A DNA stretch of 55,838 nucleotides from Hyphomicrobiales bacterium (GTDB lineage Bacteria > Pseudomonadota > Alphaproteobacteria > Rhizobiales > Beijerinckiaceae): positions 1 to 55,838 of the forward strand of contig CANGPA010000007.1 in the NCBI GenBank assembly GCA_947455645.1, written 5' to 3'. Within the stretch, counting starts at the first letter, position 1; every line of letters begins with the position of its first letter. Both the position numbers and the translations under genes were made by a program. A model generated the notes under the pieces. That model saw nothing but the letters and a program-made list of their open reading frames with translations. It was not told the origin of the DNA and made no database searches. This document shows positions 34,850-43,773 of the stretch, in pieces.

Positions 34850-36331
34850 TTGGCGCGCTCAACCATCAGCTTTCTGCGTCGGGGAAAACGGGTTGATGTT
34901 TCAGACATCGATCCAAAGACAACTTTGCTCGACTGGTTGAGACTTTCAGAACGCTCCACTGGCACCAAAGAAGGATGCGCGGAAGGCGATTGCGGCGCGT
35001 GTACCGTTGTTCTCGCGCGGGAACGAGAAGGGCGGCTTGTTTATGATGCGGTGAATGCGTGCATTCTGCTGCTTGGACAAGTTGATGGCTCCGAAGTGAT
35101 CACCATTGAGGATCTTGCAACCGATGAAGGCCTGCATCCCATTCAAGAGGCAATGGTGTTGCATCATGGTTCGCAATGCGGGTTTTGCACGCCCGGCATT
35201 GTGATGAGCCTCTTGGCTCTATCGCATGCCAAGCATACAACGCTTGATCGTAACACGGTCAATGATGCGCTGGCCGGTAATTTATGTCGGTGCACGGGAT
35301 ATAAGCCGATCATCGCGGCAGCGCTTGAAAGCTGCGCGTCGCCGAAGGCCGATCAATTCGATGCACGTGAAAGCGCGACGCTTGCTGCCCTTGCGCAGTT
35401 TCGCGCGAATGAAGACATGTTTATGGGAAGCAATGAGTCATTCTTCGCAGCGCCCGGCAGCGAGGCGTCGCTTGCCTTTTTGATGAAGACGCATCCTGAT
35501 GCGACAATTCTTGCCGGCGCGACGGATATAGGCCTTTGGATCACGAAAGGGCTGCAAGACTTACCCAAGCTGATTTGGCTTGGGCGGATCAGATCTTTGG
35601 CCGCGATTGAGGAAACTGAAACCACACTCACTGTGGGAGCGGCGGTCACCCATCAGCAGGCGCTGCCCCGTATTAGCGCGCTTGATCCTGATTTTGCCGA
35701 ACTTGGTCGGCGCTTTGGTTCAACGCAAGTGCGCATGTCGGGCACGGTTGTGGGTAATATCGCCAATGGCTCGCCGATTGGTGATTGGCCCCCGGCCTTC
35801 ATTGTAATGGGAGCCACGCTCGAACTCCGTGAAGGCTTTGCCAGCAGAACCTTGCCCTTGGAAGATTTCTTTATTGCGTATCGAAAACAGGATCGCACTC
35901 GCGAAGAATACCTGCGCCGGATTACGATACCAAAGCCGAAGCGGAATGATCACATTCGTCTGTTCAAAATCTCCAAACGGCGTGATGAAGATATTTCCGC
36001 TGTCATGGGAGCGTTTCGCATCACGGTGGATGATGGGCTGATCACCGATGCGCGGATTGCCTTTGGCGGGATGGCAGGCATTCCCCAACGCGCACGCCAT
36101 GCCGAGCAAGCCATCATCGGCCAGTCGATCAAGGATATTGCAACATGGCGGGCGGGTGCGGAAGCCATTGAACGCGATTTCCAGCCTCTGTCGGATCATC
36201 GTGCATCGGCGGAGTATCGCATGCGCGTGGCGCGTAATTTGGTGATCAAAGCGCTCGCTGAAATCGCAGGCGTACCATCCACTACCACGCGGCTCGTCGC
36301 GCATCGTGAGGTGCATCATGCCGCAGAATGA
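34850..36331 (+). CDS. xdhA: xanthine dehydrogenase small (FeS/FAD) subunit
   Basis: Electron-transfer subunit of 493 residues. The N-terminal plant-type [2Fe-2S] domain has Cys43, Cys48, Cys51 (GCAEGDCGACTV) and Cys71; the second cluster uses Cys110, Cys113 (CGFCTPG), Cys146 and Cys148 (LCRCTGYKPI). The FAD-binding domain follows (ILAGATDIGLWITKG, then GTVVGNIANGSPIGDWPP) and the CO dehydrogenase flavoprotein C-terminal domain ends it. The start is a TTG, supported by GGGAG 8 bases upstream and by the absence of a better codon. It overlaps xdhB by 14 bases. Confidence 0.95.
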   Translation: MARSTISFLRRGKRVDVSDIDPKTTLLDWLRLSERSTGTKEGCAEGDCGACTVVLAREREGRLVYDAVNACILLLGQVDGSEVITIEDLATDEGLHPIQEAMVLHHGSQCGFCTPGIVMSLLALSHAKHTTLDRNTVNDALAGNLCRCTGYKPIIAAALESCASPKADQFDARESATLAALAQFRANEDMFMGSNESFFAAPGSEASLAFLMKTHPDATILAGATDIGLWITKGLQDLPKLIWLGRIRSLAAIEETETTLTVGAAVTHQQALPRISALDPDFAELGRRFGSTQVRMSGTVVGNIANGSPIGDWPPAFIVMGATLELREGFASRTLPLEDFFIAYRKQDRTREEYLRRITIPKPKRNDHIRLFKISKRRDEDISAVMGAFRITVDDGLITDARIAFGGMAGIPQRARHAEQAIIGQSIKDIATWRAGAEAIERDFQPLSDHRASAEYRMRVARNLVIKALAEIAGVPSTTTRLVAHREVHHAAE

Positions 36332-38648
36332 TGGGGGTGATGCATCGATTGAGTCTCTTCGGCATGTGCACAAAGCATTGCCGCATGATTCTGCGCGCCG
36401 TCATGTGAGCGGCAGTGCACTCTATATTGATGATGTGCCTGAACCCGAAGGTGTACTTCATATTGCGGTCGGTGGGTCACCCGTTGCACGGGGACGGATT
36501 GTTTCACTTGATGTTGCTGATGTGCGCGCGGCATCGGGTGTTGTTGCGGTTCTCACCGCATCCGACATTCCCGGCAAGAATGATGTATCTCCCGCCTTTG
36601 GCGATGATCCGATGTTTGCCGAAGAGCATGTGCAATTTGTCGGACAGGCGCTTTTTGCGGTGGTTGCCACAAGTCGTGATGCGGCACGCCGTGCCTTGCG
36701 CTTGGTGCGCACGGTCATCGATGAAGAAACACCTTCGATCACGGTTGAAGATGCGCTTGAGCGCAATGAAACCGTATTGCCAGATTATGGGTTTGGCCGC
36801 GGTGATACCGAAGCCACGATCAGCTCCTCTCCCATTCGGTTGAATGGTCAGTTTCGTGTTGGCGGTCAGGAACATTTTTATCTTGAGGGACAGGTTGCGC
36901 TCGCCATACCGGGCGAGGGCGATGAGATGCTTGTTCATTCGTCGACCCAGCATCCGACAGAAGTACAACATGTGGTCGCGCGCGTCCTCGGTATTCCCGA
37001 TGCGTTTGTCACATGTGAAGTGCGGCGGATGGGGGGCGGCTTTGGCGGCAAGGAGAGCCAAGCCTCGCAATGGGCCGCGATTGCCGCGCTCGCCGCGCGT
37101 GTGACGGGCAAACCCTGCAAGCTGCGTCTTGATCGTGATGACGATATGATGATGACCGGCAAGCGCCATGATTTCCGTGTTGATTGGCAAGTGGGTGCCG
37201 ATTCAACGGGTCGCATCCTCGGTCTTGATATGATGCTGTTGGCGCGCTGCGGCTATTCTGCTGATCTGAGCCAAGGTGTCGTTGATCGCGCGATGTTTCA
37301 CGCGGATAATTCTTACTTTATTCCGGCGGCGCGCATTGCTTCACGACGGTTAAAAACCAATACGGTTTCCAATACGGCTTTCCGAGGCTTTGGCGGTCCG
37401 CAAGGTATGCTGGCCATGGAGCGCGTGATCGAGGCGGTTGCGACGGCGACGGGTCGTGATCCGCTCGATATTCGTAAATCCAATTTCTATCGGTTTGATG
37501 GCAAGCACACGCCGTTCGGCATGGAGGTTGAGGATTTCCAAACCCTTCATGGCATTATCGATCAATTGGAGCGAAGCTCTGATTATCGCGCGCGGCGCGC
37601 TGAGATTGATGCGTTTAATAACGATTCACCACTCATCCGCAAAGGCATTGCGCTCACGCCGGTTAAGTTTGGAATTTCCTTCACCTTGACGCAGATGAAC
37701 CAAGCCGGTGCATTGGTTCATGTTTATTCCGATGGCTCCATTCACCTCAATCATGGTGGCACCGAGATGGGGCAGGGACTGTTTCAAAAAGTCGCCCAGA
37801 TTGTTGCGGAAGAATTTGGCGTGAGTTTGAATCGCATACGCATCACAGCGACGTCCACCGGCAAAGTTCCGAATTCATCGCCGACGGCTGCATCATCAGG
37901 CTCGGATTTGAACGGCATGGCCGCTTTGAATGCCGCACGTGAAATCAAGAACCGGATTATCGCGTTTCTTGTTGAATCGCGGGGCGTGTCTTCTGACCTT
38001 ATTCGTTTTGTCGATGATCATGTGGTTGTCGGCAATGATCGTCTGACATTTAGCGAAGTGGCGCGCGCGGCACATCAGGCACGGATTCATCTGTCGCAAG
38101 CGGGTTTTTACAAAACACCGAAAGTGGCGTGGGACCGCGCCAATGCCAAAGGGCGGCCCTTTTATTATTTCTCTTATGGCGCGGCGTGTAGCGAAGTATC
38201 GGTCGATACGCTGACAGGGGAAATGAAGGTCGAACGCGTTGATATTGTGCATGATGTCGGCCGCTCGCTTAATCCTGCAATTGATATTGGCCAAATAGAA
38301 GGCGCCTTTGTGCAAGGCATGGGCTGGCTCACAACGGAAGAGCTGGTTTACGATTCAAAGGGACGTCTGCGCACACATGCCCCCTCGACCTATAAAATTC
38401 CGGTTGCCTCCGATATTCCGGCGGCATTCAATGTCGCCTTGTTCGATGGTCAAAATCAGGAAGACACGGTTTATCGCTCCAAAGCTGTGGGTGAGCCACC
38501 TTTGATGCACGGGATCTCGGTGTTCGCAGCTATTTTGAATGCGATCTCGTCGTTAAAGCCGGGTGCCGATGTGCCGCTTGATGCACCCGCAACACCGGAG
38601 CAGATTTTAAAAGCGGTTCAAGCGCTTGGTGGCGGCGGTGGATTTTGA
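36318..38648 (+). CDS. xdhB: xanthine dehydrogenase large (molybdopterin) subunit
   Basis: Catalytic subunit of 776 residues that hydroxylates hypoxanthine and xanthine to urate at a molybdenum cofactor. Motifs: GGGFGGKE (about 238-246), NTAFRGFGGPQG, and the catalytic Glu in AVGEPPLMHG (about 725). I use ATG 36318, which has GTGAGGTG just upstream; an in-frame GTG at 36306 would add four residues. The molybdenum cofactor is made by moa genes, one of which (moaA) is in this window. Confidence 0.96.
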   Translation: MPQNDGGDASIESLRHVHKALPHDSARRHVSGSALYIDDVPEPEGVLHIAVGGSPVARGRIVSLDVADVRAASGVVAVLTASDIPGKNDVSPAFGDDPMFAEEHVQFVGQALFAVVATSRDAARRALRLVRTVIDEETPSITVEDALERNETVLPDYGFGRGDTEATISSSPIRLNGQFRVGGQEHFYLEGQVALAIPGEGDEMLVHSSTQHPTEVQHVVARVLGIPDAFVTCEVRRMGGGFGGKESQASQWAAIAALAARVTGKPCKLRLDRDDDMMMTGKRHDFRVDWQVGADSTGRILGLDMMLLARCGYSADLSQGVVDRAMFHADNSYFIPAARIASRRLKTNTVSNTAFRGFGGPQGMLAMERVIEAVATATGRDPLDIRKSNFYRFDGKHTPFGMEVEDFQTLHGIIDQLERSSDYRARRAEIDAFNNDSPLIRKGIALTPVKFGISFTLTQMNQAGALVHVYSDGSIHLNHGGTEMGQGLFQKVAQIVAEEFGVSLNRIRITATSTGKVPNSSPTAASSGSDLNGMAALNAAREIKNRIIAFLVESRGVSSDLIRFVDDHVVVGNDRLTFSEVARAAHQARIHLSQAGFYKTPKVAWDRANAKGRPFYYFSYGAACSEVSVDTLTGEMKVERVDIVHDVGRSLNPAIDIGQIEGAFVQGMGWLTTEELVYDSKGRLRTHAPSTYKIPVASDIPAAFNVALFDGQNQEDTVYRSKAVGEPPLMHGISVFAAILNAISSLKPGADVPLDAPATPEQILKAVQALGGGGGF

Positions 38649-38708
38649 GCGTGATGATCGAAATGGTGACCGCCTTCTTCTTCGTCCATTTGATGGGGCG
38701 ATCAAATC

Positions 38709-39593
38709 GTGATGCGTGACTCAACTTCTCGCAGTGCGACACTCGTTGAGCGCCTTCATGCCGATGGTGTGATGGCGCTGGTCTCCATTGATGTGGCCTA
38801 TGGTTCAACACCGCGCGAGCAGGGTGCGATGATGATCGTCATGCGTGATGGATCGATTTCCGGCACCATCGGCGGGGGTGCTTTGGAATATGCGGCCATT
38901 CGTGAAGCGGTTGCGTTGATGACGAAAGGCGTATCGGGAGACTTTCGTCATGACTATCCTCTTGGTCCTGATCTCGGACAATGTTGCGGGGGTCGTGTGT
39001 CTCTCGTCACAGACATCATCACGCGTTCCGAGCAGCAGCGGCTGATAGATCGTCTTGAAGCGTCGGCTGATGATGCGCCGACCGTGCTTTTTCTTTTTGG
39101 TGCCGGTCATGTCGGACGGGCGCTTACAATGTCGTTGGCCGGTTTGCCTTTTCATATCCGGTGGATTGATAATCGCGCGGAGGCGTTTCCGTCGCTTGTG
39201 CCGCGCAATGCTGAGGCGGTTTTGTCGCAAGATCCTGTGACTAGTCTCACGACTGCGCCGGCCAACGCTTTTATACTCGTGATGACTCATTCCCATGCGC
39301 TCGATCTCGCCTTGATTGATGCGGCTTTGCGGCGCAATGATTTTGCTTATATTGGTCTGATTGGTTCAGCGACCAAACGCGCGCGGTTTGAATCACGCTT
39401 GCGTGATGCGGGGCATGGACCTGCCGTGTTGGAGCGCTTGATTTGTCCGATCGGATTGCCTGATATTCGCGGCAAAGAGCCACCCGTTATTGCCGCTTCG
39501 GTGGCGGCGGACCTCTTAATCCGTCGCGAACGCGTTAACCTGAAAGCGCAAACCAGTTTGGTGGGACACGCATCGCGTATGCGTGCCTCTTAA
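38709..39593 (+). CDS. xdhC: xanthine dehydrogenase accessory protein XdhC
   Basis: Chaperone of 294 residues that binds molybdenum cofactor, helps its sulfuration and inserts it into XdhB. The N-terminal XdhC/CoxI domain reads VMALVSIDVAYGSTPREQGAMMIV and SISGTIGGGALEY. Residues 120-250 form a Rossmann-like domain (VLFLFGAGHVGRALTMSLAGL; YIGLIGSATKRARFESRLRDAG). It sits 60 bp after xdhB in the same operon. Confidence 0.95.
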   Translation: MMRDSTSRSATLVERLHADGVMALVSIDVAYGSTPREQGAMMIVMRDGSISGTIGGGALEYAAIREAVALMTKGVSGDFRHDYPLGPDLGQCCGGRVSLVTDIITRSEQQRLIDRLEASADDAPTVLFLFGAGHVGRALTMSLAGLPFHIRWIDNRAEAFPSLVPRNAEAVLSQDPVTSLTTAPANAFILVMTHSHALDLALIDAALRRNDFAYIGLIGSATKRARFESRLRDAGHGPAVLERLICPIGLPDIRGKEPPVIAASVAADLLIRRERVNLKAQTSLVGHASRMRAS

Positions 39594-39610
39594 GAAAAGT
39601 GGATGGTTTT

Positions 39611-40087
39611 ATGAGTGAAGATGATGATCGGTTTTTAGCCCGTGCGGTTGAGCTCTCGCGTGAACGGATGGAAGCCAATCAGGGTGGACCATTCGGCGCG
39701 GTGATTGCGCGTGACGGTCATGTTCTCGCAGAAGGTTGGAACATGGTGACATCATCCAATGATCCCACCGCCCATGCCGAAGTCACAGCGATCCGTCGCG
39801 CATGCGAAGCGGTGGGTCATTTCGAGTTGAAGGGCGCGACACTTTACACAAGTTGCGAGCCCTGTCCGATGTGTCTGGCGTCGGCCTATTGGGCGCGCGT
39901 TTCGCGCATCGTTTATGCCAATACGCGCGATGAGGCTGCGGCCATCGGCTTTGATGATGCGTTCATCTATGATGAAGTACCCAAAGATCCGCATGCGCGC
40001 AGCCTGCCCATGGAACATCGGCCGCGCGCCGACGCGACCGCGGCTTTTTCGGCATGGGCCGTGAAGCCTGACAAGATTTTATACTGA
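39611..40087 (+). CDS. guaD: guanine deaminase (CMP/dCMP deaminase fold)
   Basis: Zinc-dependent nucleobase deaminase of 158 residues. His55 and Glu57 (TAHAEV) and Cys85/Cys88 (CEPCPMC) form the zinc and proton-shuttle site. The sequence resembles B. subtilis GuaD-type enzymes that turn guanine into xanthine, the substrate of the preceding XdhAB, which supports the assignment; tRNA adenosine deaminase is less likely, given the operon. The ATG at 39611 is chosen over a GTG at 39599. Confidence 0.88.
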   Translation: MSEDDDRFLARAVELSRERMEANQGGPFGAVIARDGHVLAEGWNMVTSSNDPTAHAEVTAIRRACEAVGHFELKGATLYTSCEPCPMCLASAYWARVSRIVYANTRDEAAAIGFDDAFIYDEVPKDPHARSLPMEHRPRADATAAFSAWAVKPDKILY

Positions 40088-40114
40088 GGCCAGATTTTAG
40101 TTTGAGGAACAAGA

Positions 40115-41296
40115 ATGACCGCCTTTGCGCTTGACTGGATCAATCTTGCCATTCGCTGGTTCCACTTGATTGTGGGCATCGCCTGGATTGGCGCGAGCTT
40201 CCATTTCGTCTGGCTCGATTTTTCGTTGCGCGCGCGGGAGAACATGGCGAAGGGCGTTTATGGCACGTCATGGCTGGTGCATGGCGGCGGTTTTTATCAT
40301 GTCGAGAAATATCTCGTTGCTCCCGAGACTCTTCCCAATGATCTGCATTGGTTCAAATGGGAAGCCTATCTCACTTTTCTCACTGGCTTCGCGCTGCTGA
40401 TTGTTCAGTATTATTGGAATGCGAGCGCTTTTCTGGTTGATCCTGCGGTGATGCCGATGACCGGCGGCGAAGCGATTATGGTTTCCGTGATTGCGCTTCT
40501 TGCGGGGTGGATCGCTTATGATCTGCTGTGCCGCTCGCCTTTGGGCAATCATACGGGTTGGCTTGCGGTTGCGGTCTTTGTCTTGATTGTGGGTGCGGCC
40601 TTTGCCTTCACCCATATTTTCTCAGGGCGCGGGGCCTTTATTCATGTCGGCGCCATGGTCGGTACGATGATGGCGGCTAATGTGTTTCGTGTGATCATTC
40701 CGAACCAAAAGAAAATCACCGCATCATTGCTGAAAGGCGAAACGCCCGATGCGAAATATGGCAAGATCGGCAAGCAACGGTCGTTGCACAATAATTATCT
40801 CACACTGCCGGTCTTGTTGATGATGGTGTCAAACCATTATCCGTTTCTTTATGCTCACCCCGCGCCGTGGTTGGTTGTTGCCTTGATTGTGCTTGCAGGC
40901 GGCACAATCCGGCATTTCTTCAATCGTGTGGATGCAGGTGACACACCGCAAAGCGTGGCGTGGACGATCCCAGCGGCTCTTCTGGCCTTGGGTGTTGCGA
41001 TATGGTGGACTGCGCCGTCAACGCGCATGGATCAAGCGCAAGTGAGTGACGCTGAGGTTCTCGCGCTCACGCAAACACATTGTGTGATGTGTCATCAGGC
41101 TCATCCCACGCATGATGGGTTCAAAGGCGGTGAGCCGCCGAAAGGCGTGATGCTTGATACGATTGACGGCATCCGCAAAAACAAAGCACAGATTCTGGCG
41201 CAAGCGGTGCAGGGCAATGCCATGCCGCTCGGCAATGAAACCGGCATTACGGCTGATGAGCGGGCGCGGCTTGGCGCTTGGATTGCCGCGCAATGA
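40115..41296 (+). CDS. puuD: membrane urate hydroxylase PuuD with cytochrome c domain
   Basis: Oxidises urate to 5-hydroxyisourate, delivering electrons to the respiratory chain. 393 residues. About eight membrane segments occupy residues 1-310 (NLAIRWFHLIVGIAWIGASFHFVWLD at the start; HNNYLTLPVLLMMVSNHYPFLY conserved loop). The C-terminal cytochrome c has Cys323, Cys326, His327 (CVMCH) and a likely Met370 axial ligand (AMPLGN). It depends on the ccm system for haem attachment. Its stop codon overlaps the uraD start. Confidence 0.94.
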   Translation: MTAFALDWINLAIRWFHLIVGIAWIGASFHFVWLDFSLRARENMAKGVYGTSWLVHGGGFYHVEKYLVAPETLPNDLHWFKWEAYLTFLTGFALLIVQYYWNASAFLVDPAVMPMTGGEAIMVSVIALLAGWIAYDLLCRSPLGNHTGWLAVAVFVLIVGAAFAFTHIFSGRGAFIHVGAMVGTMMAANVFRVIIPNQKKITASLLKGETPDAKYGKIGKQRSLHNNYLTLPVLLMMVSNHYPFLYAHPAPWLVVALIVLAGGTIRHFFNRVDAGDTPQSVAWTIPAALLALGVAIWWTAPSTRMDQAQVSDAEVLALTQTHCVMCHQAHPTHDGFKGGEPPKGVMLDTIDGIRKNKAQILAQAVQGNAMPLGNETGITADERARLGAWIAAQ

Positions 41297-41823
41297 CGGT
41301 TTCCCAACCAATCGTTCAATCGCTCGCTGACGTGAATGCTTTATCGCAGGATGATTTCGTCCTGCGCTTTGGCGACATTGCGGAACATTCGCCTTGGGTT
41401 GCTGAAGCGGCGTCACGCGCGCGTCCCTTTTCGTCTCATGAGTCTCTCGTCAAGGCGTTTCAAAACGCCATTCTTGACGCACCTTCCGCGCGTCAAACGG
41501 CGCTCATTCAGGCGCATCCCGATCTTGCCGGGCGCGCGGCACAGATGAATGATCTTGCCGATGAATCGCGGCGCGAACAAAAAGGTGCGGGGCTCGATAC
41601 GCTGATGCCGGATGAATTCAAACGCTTTCACCGGTTAAATGATGCCTATCGCACCCGCTTTGGCTTTCCCTTTATTTTTGCGGTGAGTGGTGCAACCAAA
41701 CATCAAATTCTGGACGCGTTTGAACACCGCGTCGCCGGAACGCTTGAAGAAGAACACTTGACCGCAATCGCACAGATCCTGCGGATTGTCCGGTTTCGCC
41801 TTGAAGCGCGCGTTATAGGGTAG
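41293..41823 (+). CDS. uraD: OHCU decarboxylase
   Basis: Decarboxylates 2-oxo-4-hydroxy-4-carboxy-5-ureidoimidazoline to (S)-allantoin, the last step of urate breakdown to allantoin. 176 residues. Family marks: FGDIAEHSPWVAE with the catalytic His, IQAHPDLAG, and FPFIFAVSGATKHQIL. The ATG at 41293 overlaps the puuD stop by four bases; ORF extensions further upstream lie inside puuD. No allantoinase gene follows; the next genes handle four-carbon acid sugars. Confidence 0.95.
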   Translation: MTVSQPIVQSLADVNALSQDDFVLRFGDIAEHSPWVAEAASRARPFSSHESLVKAFQNAILDAPSARQTALIQAHPDLAGRAAQMNDLADESRREQKGAGLDTLMPDEFKRFHRLNDAYRTRFGFPFIFAVSGATKHQILDAFEHRVAGTLEEEHLTAIAQILRIVRFRLEARVIG

Positions 41824-41832
41824 GGATTCTTT

Positions 41833-42474
41833 ATGTCGGTTGAAGCAAAGGCACGCGAGGAGATTTGCCGCATTGGCGCGAGTCTTTATACGCGGGGCTA
41901 TACTGTTGGTTCGGCGGGTAACATTTCGGTTCGTCTTGATGACGGATTTTTGATTACGCCTACGGACGCGTGTTTAGGCTTTCTTGATCCCGCGCGTTTG
42001 GCACGGCTTGATCAGAACGGTGAGCCGTTAAGTGGTGATCGCGCATCCAAAACCATTCGCCTTCATCGCGCCATTTATGAGTCAGATCAAAGCCTTCGCG
42101 GTATTGTGCACACGCATTCAACGCATCTCGTCGCGCTCTCTTTATTGGTGCAAACGCCGTCAGACACTATCTTGCCGCCATTGACGCCCTATCATGTGAT
42201 GAAAGCGGGTCGCATTCCGCTCATTCCCTATCATCGTCCCGGCGCGCCTGAAGTCATTGATCTTGTCAAACCCTATGTAACGGCGGTTCGTGGCGTTATG
42301 CTCGCGCGCATCGGTCCGACATTCTGGCATAAAAGCGTGGCGGAAGCCTCCGCTGCTCTTGAAGAGGCCGAAGAAACGGCGAAACTCTTTTTCCTGACGC
42401 GCGGTTCGGCCTTGCCGCCGCTCACTGAAACAGAAATCGCAGAATTGAAAAGCGCGTTCGACGCGAAATGGTAA
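41833..42474 (+). CDS. otnC: 3-oxo-tetronate 4-phosphate decarboxylase (class II aldolase family)
   Basis: Class II aldolase/adducin-family enzyme of 213 residues. Metal-binding His residues lie in IVHTHSTHLVALS, and the fold's opening (GASLYTRGYTVGSAGNISVRLDDGFLITPT) and LIPYHRPGAPEV are present. In the four-carbon acid sugar pathway, OtnC decarboxylates 3-oxo-tetronate 4-phosphate to dihydroxyacetone phosphate. The otnK kinase 10 bp downstream, which makes that substrate, supports this over fuculose-phosphate aldolase. Confidence 0.88.
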   Translation: MSVEAKAREEICRIGASLYTRGYTVGSAGNISVRLDDGFLITPTDACLGFLDPARLARLDQNGEPLSGDRASKTIRLHRAIYESDQSLRGIVHTHSTHLVALSLLVQTPSDTILPPLTPYHVMKAGRIPLIPYHRPGAPEVIDLVKPYVTAVRGVMLARIGPTFWHKSVAEASAALEEAEETAKLFFLTRGSALPPLTETEIAELKSAFDAKW

Positions 42475-42484
42475 GGGGTTCTCC

Positions 42485-43762
42485 ATGCTGCTCGGTGTGA
42501 TTGCGGATGATTTAACAGGCGCCACCGATGTCGCGTTGATGTTGTCGCGCGAAGGGATGCGTGTGGTGCAAACTGTCGGCGTGCCGCAATCAGCGGATTC
42601 ACTGCCTGACGCCGATGCGGTTGTTGTCTCTTTGAAGTCACGCACCAACCCGCCTGAAGAGGCGATCTCCTGGTCGCTTGCGGCATGCGACGCCTTGCTC
42701 GGCGCGGGTGCACAGCAAATTCTGTTCAAATATTGCTCGACCTTTGATTCAACCGACAAAGGCAATATCGGTCCGGTGACTGATGCGCTGATGCAGCGTC
42801 TCGGTGTTGAGTATACAATTGCCTGTCCCGCTTTTCCCGCCAATGGACGCTCGGTCTATCAGGGCCATTTATTTGTGGGTGCGCAGCTTTTGTCGGATAG
42901 TCCGATGAAAGATCATCCGCTGACCCCGATGCGCGAGAGCAATCTCGTGAACGTGCTGCAACCGCAATCAAAACACGCGATTGGCTTGGTGCCCTTTTCG
43001 GTCGTTGAACAAGGCGCAGAGGCCGTGCGTGCGGCGTTTCAAGCGCTTGCTGCAAAAGGCCCTGCCATTGGTGTGGCCGATGCGGTGACCAATCAGCATT
43101 TGCGCACGCTTGGAAAAGCCTTTGCCGGCCATGCTTTGCTCACCGGCGGATCAGGCATAGCCTTGGGCTTGCCGGATAATTTTCGGGCCGCGGGTTTACT
43201 TCAATCACAGCGCCGTGAAGCCGGCTTTGCTGCGCCAAAGGGCCATGCCGCCATTCTTGCAGGATCGTGTTCGGCAGCAACGCGTGGCCAAGTTGCCGAT
43301 GCAAAAGCAAAAGGCATTGAAACATTCGAAATCGATGCGGTAGCGCTCGCTGAAAAGCGGCTCTCTGCCGAGACCGTGCTCGCATGGGCGTCATCACGGC
43401 TCGGCGCAAAACCGGTTCTGATTTATTCGACCGCGGAACCGGAGATCGTGCGTCAGATACAAGACCGGTTCGGACGTGATGCCGCAGGGGCGATGGTTGA
43501 GCACTGTCTTGCCGATGTTGCGAAAGGGCTCACCGCGCAAGGTGTTACCCGTCTAGTGGTTGCCGGTGGCGAGACATCGGGTGCGGTTGTAACCGCGCTC
43601 GGCATCTCGATGCTTGAGATCGGTCCCGAGATTGATCCGGGTGTGCCATGGACGCTTGCCGCCGATGGCAAACGCATCGCGCTCGCGCTTAAGAGCGGTA
43701 ATTTCGGCACGCCTGATTTCTTTACGAAATCACTGGTGATGCTTGAAGATACGCAACGTTAG
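42485..43762 (+). CDS. otnK: 3-oxo-tetronate kinase (DUF1537 family)
   Basis: Four-carbon acid sugar kinase of 425 residues; it phosphorylates 3-oxo-tetronates (from threonate or erythronate). The N-terminal domain has LLGVIADDLTGATDVALMLSREGMRVVQTVGVP and KYCSTFDSTDKGNIGPV; the C-terminal nucleotide-binding domain has VLAGSCSAATRGQV and VVAGGETSGAVVTALG. The dehydrogenase that makes the 3-oxo acid is not nearby. Convergent with the TRAP permease genes, with only 11 bp between them. Confidence 0.93.
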   Translation: MLLGVIADDLTGATDVALMLSREGMRVVQTVGVPQSADSLPDADAVVVSLKSRTNPPEEAISWSLAACDALLGAGAQQILFKYCSTFDSTDKGNIGPVTDALMQRLGVEYTIACPAFPANGRSVYQGHLFVGAQLLSDSPMKDHPLTPMRESNLVNVLQPQSKHAIGLVPFSVVEQGAEAVRAAFQALAAKGPAIGVADAVTNQHLRTLGKAFAGHALLTGGSGIALGLPDNFRAAGLLQSQRREAGFAAPKGHAAILAGSCSAATRGQVADAKAKGIETFEIDAVALAEKRLSAETVLAWASSRLGAKPVLIYSTAEPEIVRQIQDRFGRDAAGAMVEHCLADVAKGLTAQGVTRLVVAGGETSGAVVTALGISMLEIGPEIDPGVPWTLAADGKRIALALKSGNFGTPDFFTKSLVMLEDTQR

Positions 43763-43773
43763 ATTTTTTTACA

